From an uncultured Nesterenkonia sp. (GTDB lineage Bacteria > Actinomycetota > Actinomycetes > Actinomycetales > Micrococcaceae), in NCBI GenBank assembly GCA_947494195.1, contig CANLUC010000001.1:496001-560000 (forward strand): a DNA stretch of 64,000 nucleotides. The letters run 5' to 3'. Positions 1 to 8,673 of the stretch are shown here, one piece after another. Every line of letters begins with the position of its first letter. Position 1 is the first letter of the stretch. The notes below the pieces were generated by a model, which saw only the letters and a program-made list of their open reading frames with translations, was not told the DNA's origin and ran no database searches. Both the position numbers and the translations under genes were made by a program.

Positions 1-213
1 AGGGGTGCGCGCGATCCAGTAGCGACGGGTTCCCGCGTCGGGGTCATCTGCGGCGCGCCCGTCATCTGCTCCGCGCCCGGTGTGCGTCAGCTCGTCGTAG
101 AAGAAGCTCTCCGGCCAGGCGTCGTGAGGGAACAGCCGGTTCTCCAGCGCGAGCACCTCCGGGACGTCCAACGCAGTCATCGCAGCGAGGGTGAAGGAGT
201 TCGTGGGGGACAT
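1..213 (-). CDS. rimI: Ribosomal protein S18 alanine N-acetyltransferase, partial (RimI)
   Basis: Only about 71 N-terminal residues are visible; the gene runs off the left edge. The stretch MTALDVPEVLALENRLFP followed by DAWPESFFYDEL matches the start of RimI, the GNAT enzyme that acetylates the N-terminus of S18. It directly follows tsaB, its usual neighbour. The start is uncertain: an ATG at 213, or an in-frame GTG at 222 that would overlap the tsaB stop as GTGA. The acetyl-CoA loop is outside the window, so the name rests on N-terminal similarity and context. Confidence 0.75.
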   Translation of the reverse strand, partial: MSPTNSFTLAAMTALDVPEVLALENRLFPHDAWPESFFYDELTHTGRGADDGRAADDPDAGTRRYWIARTP

Positions 214-218
214 CGGGT

Positions 219-986
219 TCACGGGGCGGCCATCCGCGGACGCATCTGGGCGGGAACCTTGGCATCGGATTCGCGCAGGTACAGCGGCAGCGGCTCGCGC
301 AGCACGGAAGGGCTTCCGGACTGGGCGATCTGGCCGAGCTCCACCGCGTCGGGGAGCCAGCTCGCCTCCAGCGCGGACCGGGCAGTCAGCGATTCGGAGT
401 ACAGGCCGGCTCCGATCCCCACGGCAGGAAGATCGGGCAGCTCGCCGGCGGCGCTGACATGGGGGCCGTCGAGGAGCTCAGCAGACGCTGTGGGATCCGG
501 GCCTGTGTGTCCCGGCGCGGCGTGATCCGGACCCGCATGATCAGCACCCGGAGCGGCACGGCTGCGGTACCGCGCCCAGTAGACCTCGCGTCGTCGTGCG
601 TCGCTCACGGCAAGAAATTCGGACCCTGGCTCAACAGGACCACCGCTCGCGCCGGCAGAATCACCGGCAGGAGCCTGAGTGACTGCGCGGTGGGCCAGTG
701 AATCCAGGCTGCAGAGTCCCTGCAGCGGCACCTGCCAGACCTCTGCCAGCGCATGCGCCAGCACCAGTCCGACGCGCAGGCCGGTGAAGGGCCCGGGGCC
801 CACGCCGACGACGACGCCGCTCAGCCCGGCGCCGTCGACATCGGCCTGGCGCATCGTCTCCGCCACGGCCGCCGCGAGCACCTCGGCGTGGTTGGTGGTC
901 TCGGCCGTGCGCCACTGGGCGAGCACCCGGCCGTGGTCGAGCACAGCCACCGAGGCACCGGCAGAGGAACCGATCGCGAGAATCAC
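219..986 (-). CDS. tsaB: tRNA t6A biosynthesis protein TsaB
   Basis: A 255-residue protein of the ASKHA fold that acts as scaffold in the TsaBDE complex making N6-threonylcarbamoyladenosine at A37 of ANN-decoding tRNAs. The N-terminus reads ILAIGSSAGASVAVLDHG, and a GVGPGPFTGLRVG motif lies near residue 72, both typical of TsaB. A GTG start at 986 is chosen because GGAGG lies just upstream; reading further upstream gives unrelated sequence. The middle carries a low-complexity His/Gly/Pro insertion. It sits 17 bp after tsaE and just before rimI in an apparent operon. Confidence 0.92.
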   Translation of the reverse strand: MILAIGSSAGASVAVLDHGRVLAQWRTAETTNHAEVLAAAVAETMRQADVDGAGLSGVVVGVGPGPFTGLRVGLVLAHALAEVWQVPLQGLCSLDSLAHRAVTQAPAGDSAGASGGPVEPGSEFLAVSDARRREVYWARYRSRAAPGADHAGPDHAAPGHTGPDPTASAELLDGPHVSAAGELPDLPAVGIGAGLYSESLTARSALEASWLPDAVELGQIAQSGSPSVLREPLPLYLRESDAKVPAQMRPRMAAP

Positions 987-1003
987 CCCTCCATGGTAGT
1001 TCT

Positions 1004-1603
1004 TCACAGCGCGGGCGGCTGCGCCCAGGCGGGTCCGTAGCCCCGCAGCACCGCCCGACGGGGGGAGCCGAGGACATCGGCCTCGGTCTCGGAGAAATCG
1101 GTGACGATCTCGGGCTGCGCTGGCCCCTCGGACGAGGCCGTGTCGGGACTGGGCGAGGTGTCCTCGCGCAGGAGCTCGAGATCGAGCCAGGACCCCTCGG
1201 GGCCCACGAGCGTCGCCTCCACCACTGACCGTCCCCACTCCACGACCGTCACGGCGTCCGCCATCGTGGAGAGCAGGTCGAGGGATTCCAGTCCCGCGGG
1301 GTCGCTGCGGTAGGCATCCACGTGGACCAGGTCGGGGCCTTCACCTTCCGCGCGGTGGATCCGGCTGAGGATGAAGGTCGGGGAGCTGATCATCCCGGTG
1401 ACGCCGAGCGCAGCACCCAGGGACTGGGTGAAGGTGGTCTTTCCTGCGCCCAGTCCTCCGCTGAGCACCAGCAGGTCTCCCCGCCCGAGCAGCCCGGCGA
1501 GGCCGTGGGCGAACTCGGCGGTGTCCTCCAGGTCCTCGAGGGCCACCTGGATGCTCCAGCGTTCCCCTGGGAGCGGAGAGACCGGGCCCAGCTGGGCGCT
1601 CAT
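1004..1603 (-). CDS. tsaE: tRNA t6A biosynthesis ATPase TsaE
   Basis: A 199-residue P-loop ATPase that drives turnover of the TsaBD threonylcarbamoyl transferase. The Walker A motif GGLGAGKTTFTQ is near residue 49, followed by SSPTFIL and HVDAYR, all diagnostic for the family. Residues after about 150 form a Ser/Glu/Pro-rich tail, longer than in the usual ~155-residue enzyme. Its ATG overlaps the alr stop codon (ATGA at 1600-1603), which suggests translational coupling. Confidence 0.94.
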   Translation of the reverse strand: MSAQLGPVSPLPGERWSIQVALEDLEDTAEFAHGLAGLLGRGDLLVLSGGLGAGKTTFTQSLGAALGVTGMISSPTFILSRIHRAEGEGPDLVHVDAYRSDPAGLESLDLLSTMADAVTVVEWGRSVVEATLVGPEGSWLDLELLREDTSPSPDTASSEGPAQPEIVTDFSETEADVLGSPRRAVLRGYGPAWAQPPAL

Positions 1604-2799
1604 GAAAAACCCTGGCCGGCAGGTGGCGTCGGGTCGGATTCCGCCGGGGTGCCGGGCAGCGGCGGAGCCTCTGAGTCCACGGCCACGCGGGGGACGCGCT
1701 CGCCGATGCGGGTGATGATCTCATAGTTGTTGGTCCCCGCCGCGGCGCCCCACTCGGCAGCCTCGATCCCGGAGTCACCCCCGAAGATCACCACCTCGTC
1801 ACCCACGGAGACCTCCGTGTCGAGCTCCGCGAGGTCCACCACGAACTGATCCATCGCCACCCGTCCCACGGACTGGTAGCGGCGGCCGTTGATGCAGACC
1901 GGAGCGTGGACGGCGACGCGCGGAATGCCGTCGGCGTATCCCAACGGGATGAGCGCTAGCGTGGTGGGCTGGTCCACCCGGTGGGTGAGGCCGTAGCTGA
2001 TGCCCTGCCCGGCCGGCACGCGCTTGACGTTGGCCACCAAGGTGCGCAGCTCCATCGCCGGGCGCAGACCCAGGTCCTCCGTGGTCCGATCGGCGAAGGG
2101 GCTCTGCCCGTACACCCCGACGCCGACGCGCACCATATCGAAATGCGCATCCGGGCGGGACAGCGCGGCCGGGGTGTTCGCGACGTGGCGCAGATCCGGA
2201 ACGATCCGGTGCTCCTGAGCCACCTCGAGCGCGTGACGGTAGAGATCAAGCTGGGCGTCGGTCTCTCGGCGGTCCGGCTCGTCGGCCACCGCCAGGTGGG
2301 TGAAGATGCCTTCGATGCTGATCAGTCCGCGTTCCTGGTAGTTCGCCGCGATGCTCAGCAGCTCGGGCCAGTCGTCGATGGTGCACCCGTTGCGACCGAG
2401 TCCGGTGTCGATCTTCAGGTGCACGCGGGCGGGGCGCTGCAGCGACTCTGCTGCCTCCGCCACGGGGTGGATCTCCCACCCGGAGATGCCCAGGTCGATG
2501 TGCTCGGAGATGGCGTGGGCGAAATCGGTTCCGCGGGTGTGCAGCCAGGCGAGGATGGGCGCCTGGATTCCGGCCTCGCGAAGCGCCAGCGCCTCGTTCA
2601 CATGGGCGGTTCCCAGCCAGTCGGCGCCGGCGTCCAGAGCAGCCCGGGCGCTGGTCACCGCGCCGTGTCCGTACCCCTCCGCCTTGACCGCCACCATCAC
2701 CTTGGCAGGGTGCACGTAGGAGGCGATGGTGCGCACGTTGTGCCGGATTGCGGCAGAGTCGATCACCGCTGCGCGCTCAGGCCCGAAAGTCTGTTCCAT
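1600..2799 (-). CDS. alr: Alanine racemase
   Basis: A fold-type III PLP enzyme of about 399 residues that converts L- to D-alanine for peptidoglycan. The catalytic lysine is K39 in AVKAEGYGHG when counted from the ATG at 2799, matching family numbering; the second catalytic region SYGLTHR is present. A GTG three codons upstream (2808) is an alternative start; the ATG has a better-spaced GGAAA. It lies between nnr and tsaE, a common actinobacterial arrangement. Confidence 0.95.
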   Translation of the reverse strand: MEQTFGPERAAVIDSAAIRHNVRTIASYVHPAKVMVAVKAEGYGHGAVTSARAALDAGADWLGTAHVNEALALREAGIQAPILAWLHTRGTDFAHAISEHIDLGISGWEIHPVAEAAESLQRPARVHLKIDTGLGRNGCTIDDWPELLSIAANYQERGLISIEGIFTHLAVADEPDRRETDAQLDLYRHALEVAQEHRIVPDLRHVANTPAALSRPDAHFDMVRVGVGVYGQSPFADRTTEDLGLRPAMELRTLVANVKRVPAGQGISYGLTHRVDQPTTLALIPLGYADGIPRVAVHAPVCINGRRYQSVGRVAMDQFVVDLAELDTEVSVGDEVVIFGGDSGIEAAEWGAAAGTNNYEIITRIGERVPRVAVDSEAPPLPGTPAESDPTPPAGQGFS

Positions 2800-2841
2800 G
2801 ATTTCCACTGTATCGGCGACGGCGCACGATGCGCCTGGTCG

Positions 2842-4326
2842 CTACTCGCGCAGGGCGCCGATCAGTGCGGAAGCACCGAAATGTCCGAAGCCGTGGGGGT
2901 CGAGCCGCTGCGCCGCGGCGGCATGCATCCGCGCGCCCTCAGCGGCGATCCGCACCCAGTCCTGTTCCTGATCGGCGTCAGCGGTGGCCAGCAGCGCACC
3001 GATGATCCCAGTGAGCACATCGCCGGTGCCTGCGGTGGCCAGTCCCGGGGTCGCCGATCGCACGATGAGTGGGGCTCCGCCGGAGGGGCCGGCCACCACC
3101 GTGCTGGGGCCCTTGAGCAGGACCGTGGCGCCCAGCGCTTCGGCCAGTCCACGGGTCGCGGCGAGGGTGTCGGGCTGATCCGCTAGCAGACCCTGCAGGG
3201 ACTCGTCCTCCAGCGCCTCGGCGAGGCGCCGGGCCTCCCCCAGATGCGGGGTGAGGATCAGCTGCGCGCCGAGGTCTCCCGAGGTGAGAAGGTCTCCGCG
3301 CAGCAGCTCGAGGCCGGAGGCGTCGAGCACGCAGGGCACCTTCGACTCCACGGTGACGCGAAGCATGGTCTCGCCCTCCACGAGGCGGGACCTGTCCTTG
3401 CCGAGCCCCGGTCCGATGGCGGCGGCGGTCGCGCCGTCAAAGGCTTTGGCGCCGCGGCCCTGGCTCATCACGGCTTCGGGCCAGCCCTGCAGCACGGCGG
3501 CGGAGACGGTCGCATCGGCCTGGAGGCGGACCATCCCGACGCCGGAGGTGATGGCCGAGCCCACGGTCAGCTGGGCGGCACCCGGGAACTGAGGGGACCC
3601 GGCCACCACCTGCAGGCTGCCGCGGCTGTACTTGTGATCTCCGAGGCGCGGTTTCCGTCGCGTCGGCTCTGGGGAGGTCAGCTCCCATGCGGCCGGCTCC
3701 GGGAGATGGTCCAGCAGGCCGATGTCCACCGTGTGGATCGTGCCGCTGCGCAGCCCTCCCTCGCCGAGCAGCAGCCCGAGCTTGGCTCCGCCGAAGGTGA
3801 CGGTGTGCTCGGCGGTCAGCGCCTGACCGGGGCAGCGACCGGTGTCGGCGTCGACCCCGGAGGGGATGTCACAGGCGACCACAGTGCTGGTGCTGACTGC
3901 CTCGGCGAGACCAGGAACATCAGGGAGCGTGAAGGCTCCGCGGGCTCCGGTGCCCAGCATGGCGTCGATCAGCACCTGGGTGTCGTCGGGCACGGAGGAC
4001 AGCAGCCGCCCGCCCGCGGCACGGAAAGCCTCGAGCGCCTGGGGGTGCGCGCGGTCGGCGACGAGCACCGCCTGGGCGTCCACGCCGCGAGCGCGCAGCG
4101 CGGTGAGCGCGTAGAGCCCGTCACCCCCGTTGTTTCCGGCGCCGATGAGACCGAGCACTCGCGCACCGTAGATGTTCCCGCCGTCACGCAGCAGATCCAG
4201 CACGTAGGAGGCCAGGCCGTGGGCCGCTCGGCGCATCAGCTCTGCTCCCGCGCCGGCCTCGACCAACGGGGTCTCGGCGGCGCGGATCTGGGCACCGAAA
4301 TACACCGGTGTTGTTGCTCTGGACAT
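2842..4326 (-). CDS. nnr: Bifunctional NAD(P)H-hydrate epimerase/dehydratase (Nnr)
   Basis: A 494-residue two-domain metabolite-repair enzyme. The N-terminal epimerase domain (about 1-215, NnrE/YjeF_N) has GAGNNGGDGL; the C-terminal ADP-dependent dehydratase domain (about 225-490, NnrD) has GPGLGKD and TAGTGDVLTGIIGALLA. Together they epimerise and dehydrate damaged NAD(P)HX back to NAD(P)H. The ATG at 4326 lies 2 bp after the acpS stop, so the two are probably co-translated. Confidence 0.95.
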   Translation of the reverse strand: MSRATTPVYFGAQIRAAETPLVEAGAGAELMRRAAHGLASYVLDLLRDGGNIYGARVLGLIGAGNNGGDGLYALTALRARGVDAQAVLVADRAHPQALEAFRAAGGRLLSSVPDDTQVLIDAMLGTGARGAFTLPDVPGLAEAVSTSTVVACDIPSGVDADTGRCPGQALTAEHTVTFGGAKLGLLLGEGGLRSGTIHTVDIGLLDHLPEPAAWELTSPEPTRRKPRLGDHKYSRGSLQVVAGSPQFPGAAQLTVGSAITSGVGMVRLQADATVSAAVLQGWPEAVMSQGRGAKAFDGATAAAIGPGLGKDRSRLVEGETMLRVTVESKVPCVLDASGLELLRGDLLTSGDLGAQLILTPHLGEARRLAEALEDESLQGLLADQPDTLAATRGLAEALGATVLLKGPSTVVAGPSGGAPLIVRSATPGLATAGTGDVLTGIIGALLATADADQEQDWVRIAAEGARMHAAAAQRLDPHGFGHFGASALIGALRE

Positions 4327-4328
4327 GT

Positions 4329-4679
4329 TCAGCCTTCCGCCACCACCATCGCGGTGGCCACGTCGCCGTCATGAGAAAGGGACAGGTGCCAACGCTTGAC
4401 ACCACGGGAATCGGCCACGGCGGCGACCGTGCCGGAGACCTGAACCGAAGGCGCCCCGGCAGCGTCCATGACCACCTGGCAGTCCTGCCAGTTCATGCCC
4501 GCCGGCGCGCCCAGCGCCTTCGCCACCGCTTCCTTGGCGGCGAATCTGGCGGCCAGTGAGCGGGTGTTGAGCTCTCGCTCCGCGGGCACGAACAGCCGTT
4601 CGCGCAGCGCCGGCGTGCGGCGCAGCTGATGCTCGAAACGCGTCACCAGGACGACGTCGACTCCGATACCGACGATCAT
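4329..4679 (-). CDS. acpS: Holo-[acyl-carrier-protein] synthase
   Basis: A 116-residue AcpS-type phosphopantetheinyl transferase that moves 4'-phosphopantetheine from CoA to a serine of ACP. The Mg-binding GIGVDVV at residues 4-10, the [13 protein letters not shown] helix near residue 45 and the C-terminal LSLSHDG are all present. GAGGAGA lies 5 nt before the ATG at 4679. It follows glmS by 28 bp and precedes nnr. Confidence 0.95.
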   Translation of the reverse strand: MIVGIGVDVVLVTRFEHQLRRTPALRERLFVPAERELNTRSLAARFAAKEAVAKALGAPAGMNWQDCQVVMDAAGAPSVQVSGTVAAVADSRGVKRWHLSLSHDGDVATAMVVAEG

Positions 4680-4707
4680 GTGTCTCTCCTCGTCTCAGCT
4701 GCGGGTG

Positions 4708-6576
4708 TCACTCCACGGTGACGGATTTCGCCAGGTTGCGCGGCTGGTCGACGTCGTAGCCCTTCTCGGCCGCCAGTGCGCAGGCGAAGATCTGCAGCGG
4801 CACGGTGGTCAGCAGCGGCATCAGCAGCGGCTGGGTCTCCGGCACGTAGAAGACCTGCTCGGAGTAGTCCACGACGTCGGCGTCGCCGGCCTCGGCGACG
4901 GTGATCGTCTTGGCACCGCGGGCGCGGACCTCCTGGATGTTGGAGACCACCTTGGCGTGCAGCGAGTCGCGGCCATGCGGGGAGGGCACGACGACGAAGA
5001 CCGGCTGGCCCTGGTCGATCAGCGCGATCGGGCCGTGCTTGAGCTCACCGGCGGCGAAGCCCTCGGCGTGGATGTAGGCGATCTCCTTGAGCTTGAGCGC
5101 GCCCTCCATCGCCACCGGGTAGCCGACGTGGCGGCCCAGGAAGAGCACCGAGGGGGCCTGGGCCATCTCTCGGGCCAGCTCACGGATCTGCTCGCCGCCG
5201 TCGAGCACCTCTTGGATCTTGCCCGGGATCTTGTGCAGCTCGGCGAGGATGTCGTCGATCTCTCCCTGGAAGAGCTTGCCGCGCAGCTGCGCCATGTACA
5301 GGCCCAGCAGGTAGGAGGCGGTGATCTGGGCCAGGAAGGCCTTGGTGGAGGCCACCGCGATCTCGGGGCCGGCGTGGGTGTAGAGCACGGCGTCGGATTC
5401 GCGCGGAATGGTGGACCCGTTGGTGTTGCAGATCGCCAGCGTGCGGGCGCCCTGCTCCTTGGCGTAGCGGACCGCCATGAGCGTGTCCATGGTCTCGCCG
5501 GACTGGGACAGCGAGACGATCAGCGTGGAGTCGTCGATGATCGGATCGCGGTAACGGAACTCATGGCTGAGCTCGACCTCGACCGGGACGCGCACCCAGT
5601 GCTCGATCGCGTACTTGGCGACCATCCCGGCATAGGCGGAGGTGCCGCAGGCCAGCACGATGATCTTGGAGATGTTCTTGAGCTCTTCAGGATCGATGCG
5701 CAGCTCGTCGAGCACCAGGCGGCCGGAGGCGTCGGTGCGGCCCAGCAGGGTGTCCTCCACCGCCTTGGGCTGATCGTGGATCTCCTTCTCCATGAAGGTG
5801 CCGAAGCCGCCCTTCTCGGCGGCGGCGGCGTCCCAGTTCACGGAGAAGCGCTTGCCCTCGGCGGGGGACCCGTCGAAGTTGATGATGGCGACGTCGTCGG
5901 TGGTGATGGTCACCACCTGGTCCTGCTCGAGCTCGACCGCTTCTCGGGTGAAGTCGATGAAGCCGGACACGTCGGAGCCGAGGAAGTTCTCTCCGTCGCC
6001 CAGTCCCACCACCAGCGGTGAGTTGCGGCGGGAGGCTACCACGCGGTCTGGCTGGTCGGCGTGCACGGCGAGCAGGGTGAAGGCGCCTTCGAGCTGCTTG
6101 GCCGCCAGGCGCATCGCCTCGGTGAGGTCTCCTCCTGTGGCGGTGAAGTGCTGAGCGATCAGCTTTGCCGCGACCTCGGTGTCGGTCTCAGAGGCGAAGG
6201 TCTCGCCGGCGGCGAGGAGCTTGGCCTTGAGCTGCGCGAAGTTCTCGATGATGCCGTTGTGGATCACGGCGAGCTTGCCGCCGTCGGCCAGGTGAGGGTG
6301 CGCATTCAGATCATTGGGCGCACCGTGGGTGGCCCATCGGGTGTGTCCGATGCCCACCGAAGCTTCCGCCATCGGCTCGGCCTCGATCTCGCTGAGGAGA
6401 TTGGCGAGCTTGCCAGACTTCTTCCTCATGGACACGGTCCCGGAAGCGACAGTGGCCACTCCCGCGGAGTCATATCCCCGGTATTCCAGGCGACGGAGCC
6501 CCTCGAGGAGCACATCAAGGGCTCCGTGCTGGCTGGTCTTCTCAGGCAGGCCGATATAGCCGACAATTCCACACAT
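4708..6576 (-). CDS. glmS: Glutamine-fructose-6-phosphate aminotransferase (isomerizing)
   Basis: A 622-residue enzyme making glucosamine-6-phosphate, the entry step to UDP-GlcNAc. MCGIVGYIG gives the catalytic Cys2 of the class II glutaminase domain; two SIS domains follow (SQSGETMDT and the later half), and the protein ends in PRNLAKSVTVE, the usual GlmS C-terminus. The ATG at 6576 is fixed by the need for Cys2. A TACGCT box ends 7 nt before this ATG and there is no ribosome-binding site, so the mRNA is probably leaderless. glmM, the next enzyme, lies in the same window. Confidence 0.97.
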   Translation of the reverse strand: MCGIVGYIGLPEKTSQHGALDVLLEGLRRLEYRGYDSAGVATVASGTVSMRKKSGKLANLLSEIEAEPMAEASVGIGHTRWATHGAPNDLNAHPHLADGGKLAVIHNGIIENFAQLKAKLLAAGETFASETDTEVAAKLIAQHFTATGGDLTEAMRLAAKQLEGAFTLLAVHADQPDRVVASRRNSPLVVGLGDGENFLGSDVSGFIDFTREAVELEQDQVVTITTDDVAIINFDGSPAEGKRFSVNWDAAAAEKGGFGTFMEKEIHDQPKAVEDTLLGRTDASGRLVLDELRIDPEELKNISKIIVLACGTSAYAGMVAKYAIEHWVRVPVEVELSHEFRYRDPIIDDSTLIVSLSQSGETMDTLMAVRYAKEQGARTLAICNTNGSTIPRESDAVLYTHAGPEIAVASTKAFLAQITASYLLGLYMAQLRGKLFQGEIDDILAELHKIPGKIQEVLDGGEQIRELAREMAQAPSVLFLGRHVGYPVAMEGALKLKEIAYIHAEGFAAGELKHGPIALIDQGQPVFVVVPSPHGRDSLHAKVVSNIQEVRARGAKTITVAEAGDADVVDYSEQVFYVPETQPLLMPLLTTVPLQIFACALAAEKGYDVDQPRNLAKSVTVE

Positions 6577-6583
6577 AGCCCAT

Positions 6584-6589
6584 AGCGTA
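6584..6589 (-). promoter_or_regulatory. Putative -10 box (TACGCT) of glmS
   Basis: Read on the minus strand the hexamer is TACGCT, a TANNNT actinobacterial -10. Seven bases separate it from the glmS ATG, so transcription would begin at or next to the start codon. No convincing -35 was found. It overlaps the opposite-strand coaA -10 by two bases. Confidence 0.4.
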
Positions 6590-6593
6590 TCGT
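6588..6593 (+). promoter_or_regulatory. Putative -10 box (TATCGT) of coaA
   Basis: TATCGT ends six bases before the coaA GTG. The lack of any ribosome-binding site upstream of that GTG supports a leaderless transcript. An alternative -10, TAGCGT at 6583-6588, has CCGACA 17 bp upstream as a possible -35. Confidence 0.4.
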
Positions 6594-6599
6594 GTCTAC

Positions 6600-7652
6600 G
6601 TGTCTGAACACCCATCCGATGATCCCCATCCGCCCACGTCCACCGGGTCTCTGCCCGCCGTGGTGGCGGGCACTGCCCCTTGGGCGGGATCACCTGCGAA
6701 GCCCGGTCAGCCCGGGGCCTCGCACTCCCCCTTCGCCGAGCTGGACCGCCACGCCTGGGCACGCCTGGCCGATACGATCGAGCAGCCGCTGAACCAGGGC
6801 GACGTCGACCGTCTGCGCGGCATCGGCGAGCACCTCTCGCTCAATGAGGTCGAGCAGATCTACCTGCCGCTGAGCCGGCTGCTCTCCATCTACGTGGAGT
6901 CGGCCGCGCATCTGCGCTCGGCGGCCAATGAGTTCCTCGGTGAACAGACCCTGCGGACCCCGTTCGTGATCGGCGTCGCCGGCTCGGTGGCGGTGGGCAA
7001 GTCCACGACTGCCCGCGTGCTCCAGGAGATGCTGCGCCGGTGGCCGTCCACCCCTCGGGTGGAGCTGGTCACGACTGATGGGTTCCTCTATCCCAATGCC
7101 GAGCTCCAGCGCCGCGGCATCATGGACCGCAAGGGCTTCCCGGAGGCCTACGACCGCAGAGCGTTGCTGCGGATGGTCTCGGAGGTGAAGTCCGGCAAGC
7201 CCGAGGTTCGTGCGCCCTGGTACTCCCACCTCGTCTATGACATCGTGCCCGATCGCGAGGTCGTGATCCGGCAGCCCGATGTGCTCATCGTCGAGGGGCT
7301 CAACGTCCTGCAGCCTGCCCGGGTGCGCGAGGACGGCACCACGGGACTCGCGCTGAGTGACTTCTTCGACTTCTCGATCTACGTCGACGCGAAGCCCAAA
7401 CACATCGAGCAGTGGTACGTGGATCGGTTCATGCGCTGGCGCGACGGGGCCTTCGCGAACCCGGAGAGCTACTTCCACCAGTACTCCTACCTCGACGACG
7501 AGCAGGCGAAGGCCCGAGCCACCGATATCTGGAAGCGGATCAACGGCCCCAACCTCCGCGCAAACATCCAGCCGACCCGCTCCAGGGCCCGGCTCGTGAT
7601 GGCCAAGGGTGAGGACCATTCGGTGTCGCGCGTTCTGCTGCGCAAGGTCTGA
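6600..7652 (+). CDS. coaA: Pantothenate kinase, type I
   Basis: The first enzyme of CoA synthesis, phosphorylating pantothenate. The Walker A motif GSVAVGKSTTARVL is present, followed by TTDGFLYPN, RKGFPEAYD and YFDFSIYVDA-like sequence as in bacterial CoaA. At 350 residues it is about 35 longer than the common ~315-residue form; the extra part is a Pro-rich N-terminus whose start (GTG at 6600) is not certain. It is divergent from glmS and 7 bp ahead of the VanY-like gene. Confidence 0.94.
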   Translation: MSEHPSDDPHPPTSTGSLPAVVAGTAPWAGSPAKPGQPGASHSPFAELDRHAWARLADTIEQPLNQGDVDRLRGIGEHLSLNEVEQIYLPLSRLLSIYVESAAHLRSAANEFLGEQTLRTPFVIGVAGSVAVGKSTTARVLQEMLRRWPSTPRVELVTTDGFLYPNAELQRRGIMDRKGFPEAYDRRALLRMVSEVKSGKPEVRAPWYSHLVYDIVPDREVVIRQPDVLIVEGLNVLQPARVREDGTTGLALSDFFDFSIYVDAKPKHIEQWYVDRFMRWRDGAFANPESYFHQYSYLDDEQAKARATDIWKRINGPNLRANIQPTRSRARLVMAKGEDHSVSRVLLRKV

Positions 7653-7659
7653 ACCGCCG

Positions 7660-8640
7660 ATGTCTCGAGGGGAACTGAGCGACGCCGGCCGCCGCCACTG
7701 GCAGGAGAAGCAGGAACGGCGGGCGACGATTTACCGTCGACGCCGCGCACTGGCTGTGGTCGTGCTGATCGCGGTGCTGCTGCTGATCGGCTACCTCCTT
7801 CCGCGCGCCTGGGGCTGGGCGAGCCAGCTCAGCAGCGAGGCGTTCAGCGGGGAGACGCTCAGCGGGGAAGGCCCGCTGGACGAAGTCCGCGGCAACCAGA
7901 TCCCGGAGTCTGGGCCGCCGGAAGAGACCGGCTCGGCCGAAGCTGAGGCCGATGCTCAAGACCCCTCGCCAGACCCGGCTCCGGAGCAGGACCCCGAGCG
8001 CGCCAGTGACCCCTCCTGGGATCCAGATTCGATCCACGTGCTGGTGAATCGGCAGAACCCGCTGCAGCCAGAGGACTACGCTCCGGAGGATCTTGTGGCT
8101 CCCGAGGTGCGGATGAGCACGCAGACCCAGCTGCTGCTGCGCGAAGAGGCCGCTGAGGCGCTCGAGGAGCTGATCCAAGACGCCGGCGAGGACGGTCAGG
8201 TCCTCGCGATGACCAGCGGCTACCGCTCCTACGCCGCGCAGCTCGATGTCTACACGAATCGGCATGCTGCGGTGGGCACCGAGGAGACCGATGAGCTGGT
8301 GGCCCGACCAGGGTATTCCGAACACCAGACGGGCCTGGCCGCCGATGTGATCAGCATCGACAACCCCAACTGCATCCAGGGGCACTGCTTTGCTGACACC
8401 CCGGAGGGCCAGTGGGTCGCCGAGCACGCCGCGGACCATGGATTCGTGATCCGCTACCTCGACGGCGCCGAAGAGATCACCGGGTACCAGTTCGAGCCCT
8501 GGCACCTGCGTTATGTGGGCGAAGAGACCGCGCAGGAGGTCGCTGCGGAGGATCTGACCCTGGAGGAGTACTGGGATCGTCCGGCCGCCGCCGAGTACGA
8601 CGTCGAGGAGCCCGACCTGGACCCTGCGGGCGTCCCGTGA
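7660..8640 (+). CDS. VanY-family D-alanyl-D-alanine carboxypeptidase, membrane anchored
   Basis: A 326-residue protein: an Arg-rich cytoplasmic start, one membrane segment (about 30-47), an acidic Pro/Glu-rich linker to about residue 125, then a peptidase_M15/VanY domain. Its zinc and catalytic motifs are visible as SGYRSYAAQ, SEHQTGLAADV and EPWHLRYVG. The family removes the terminal D-Ala from peptidoglycan stem peptides outside the membrane. The low-complexity linker would span part of the wall. Nothing nearby (vanS/R, vanHAX) suggests a glycopeptide-resistance role, so wall maturation is more likely. ATG at 7660 starts 7 bp after coaA. Confidence 0.9.
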   Translation: MSRGELSDAGRRHWQEKQERRATIYRRRRALAVVVLIAVLLLIGYLLPRAWGWASQLSSEAFSGETLSGEGPLDEVRGNQIPESGPPEETGSAEAEADAQDPSPDPAPEQDPERASDPSWDPDSIHVLVNRQNPLQPEDYAPEDLVAPEVRMSTQTQLLLREEAAEALEELIQDAGEDGQVLAMTSGYRSYAAQLDVYTNRHAAVGTEETDELVARPGYSEHQTGLAADVISIDNPNCIQGHCFADTPEGQWVAEHAADHGFVIRYLDGAEEITGYQFEPWHLRYVGEETAQEVAAEDLTLEEYWDRPAAAEYDVEEPDLDPAGVP

Positions 8641-8660
8641 GCCGCGCTCTCGGGGTGTCC

Positions 8661-8666
8661 TAGACT
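8661..8666 (+). promoter_or_regulatory. Putative -10 box (TAGACT) of mscL
   Basis: TAGACT ends seven bases before the mscL ATG, which has no ribosome-binding site, consistent with a leaderless mRNA. No good -35 match lies 16-18 bp upstream. Confidence 0.38.
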
Positions 8667-8673
8667 TTTCTCC

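Noticed and set aside
4678-6021. 447-codon plus-strand frame opposite glmS
   Set aside because: Mirror of GC-rich codons; no conserved features.
7660-8640. VanY homologue as a glycopeptide-resistance gene
   Set aside because: No vanR/S, vanH/A/X or other resistance genes nearby; general wall carboxypeptidase is more likely.
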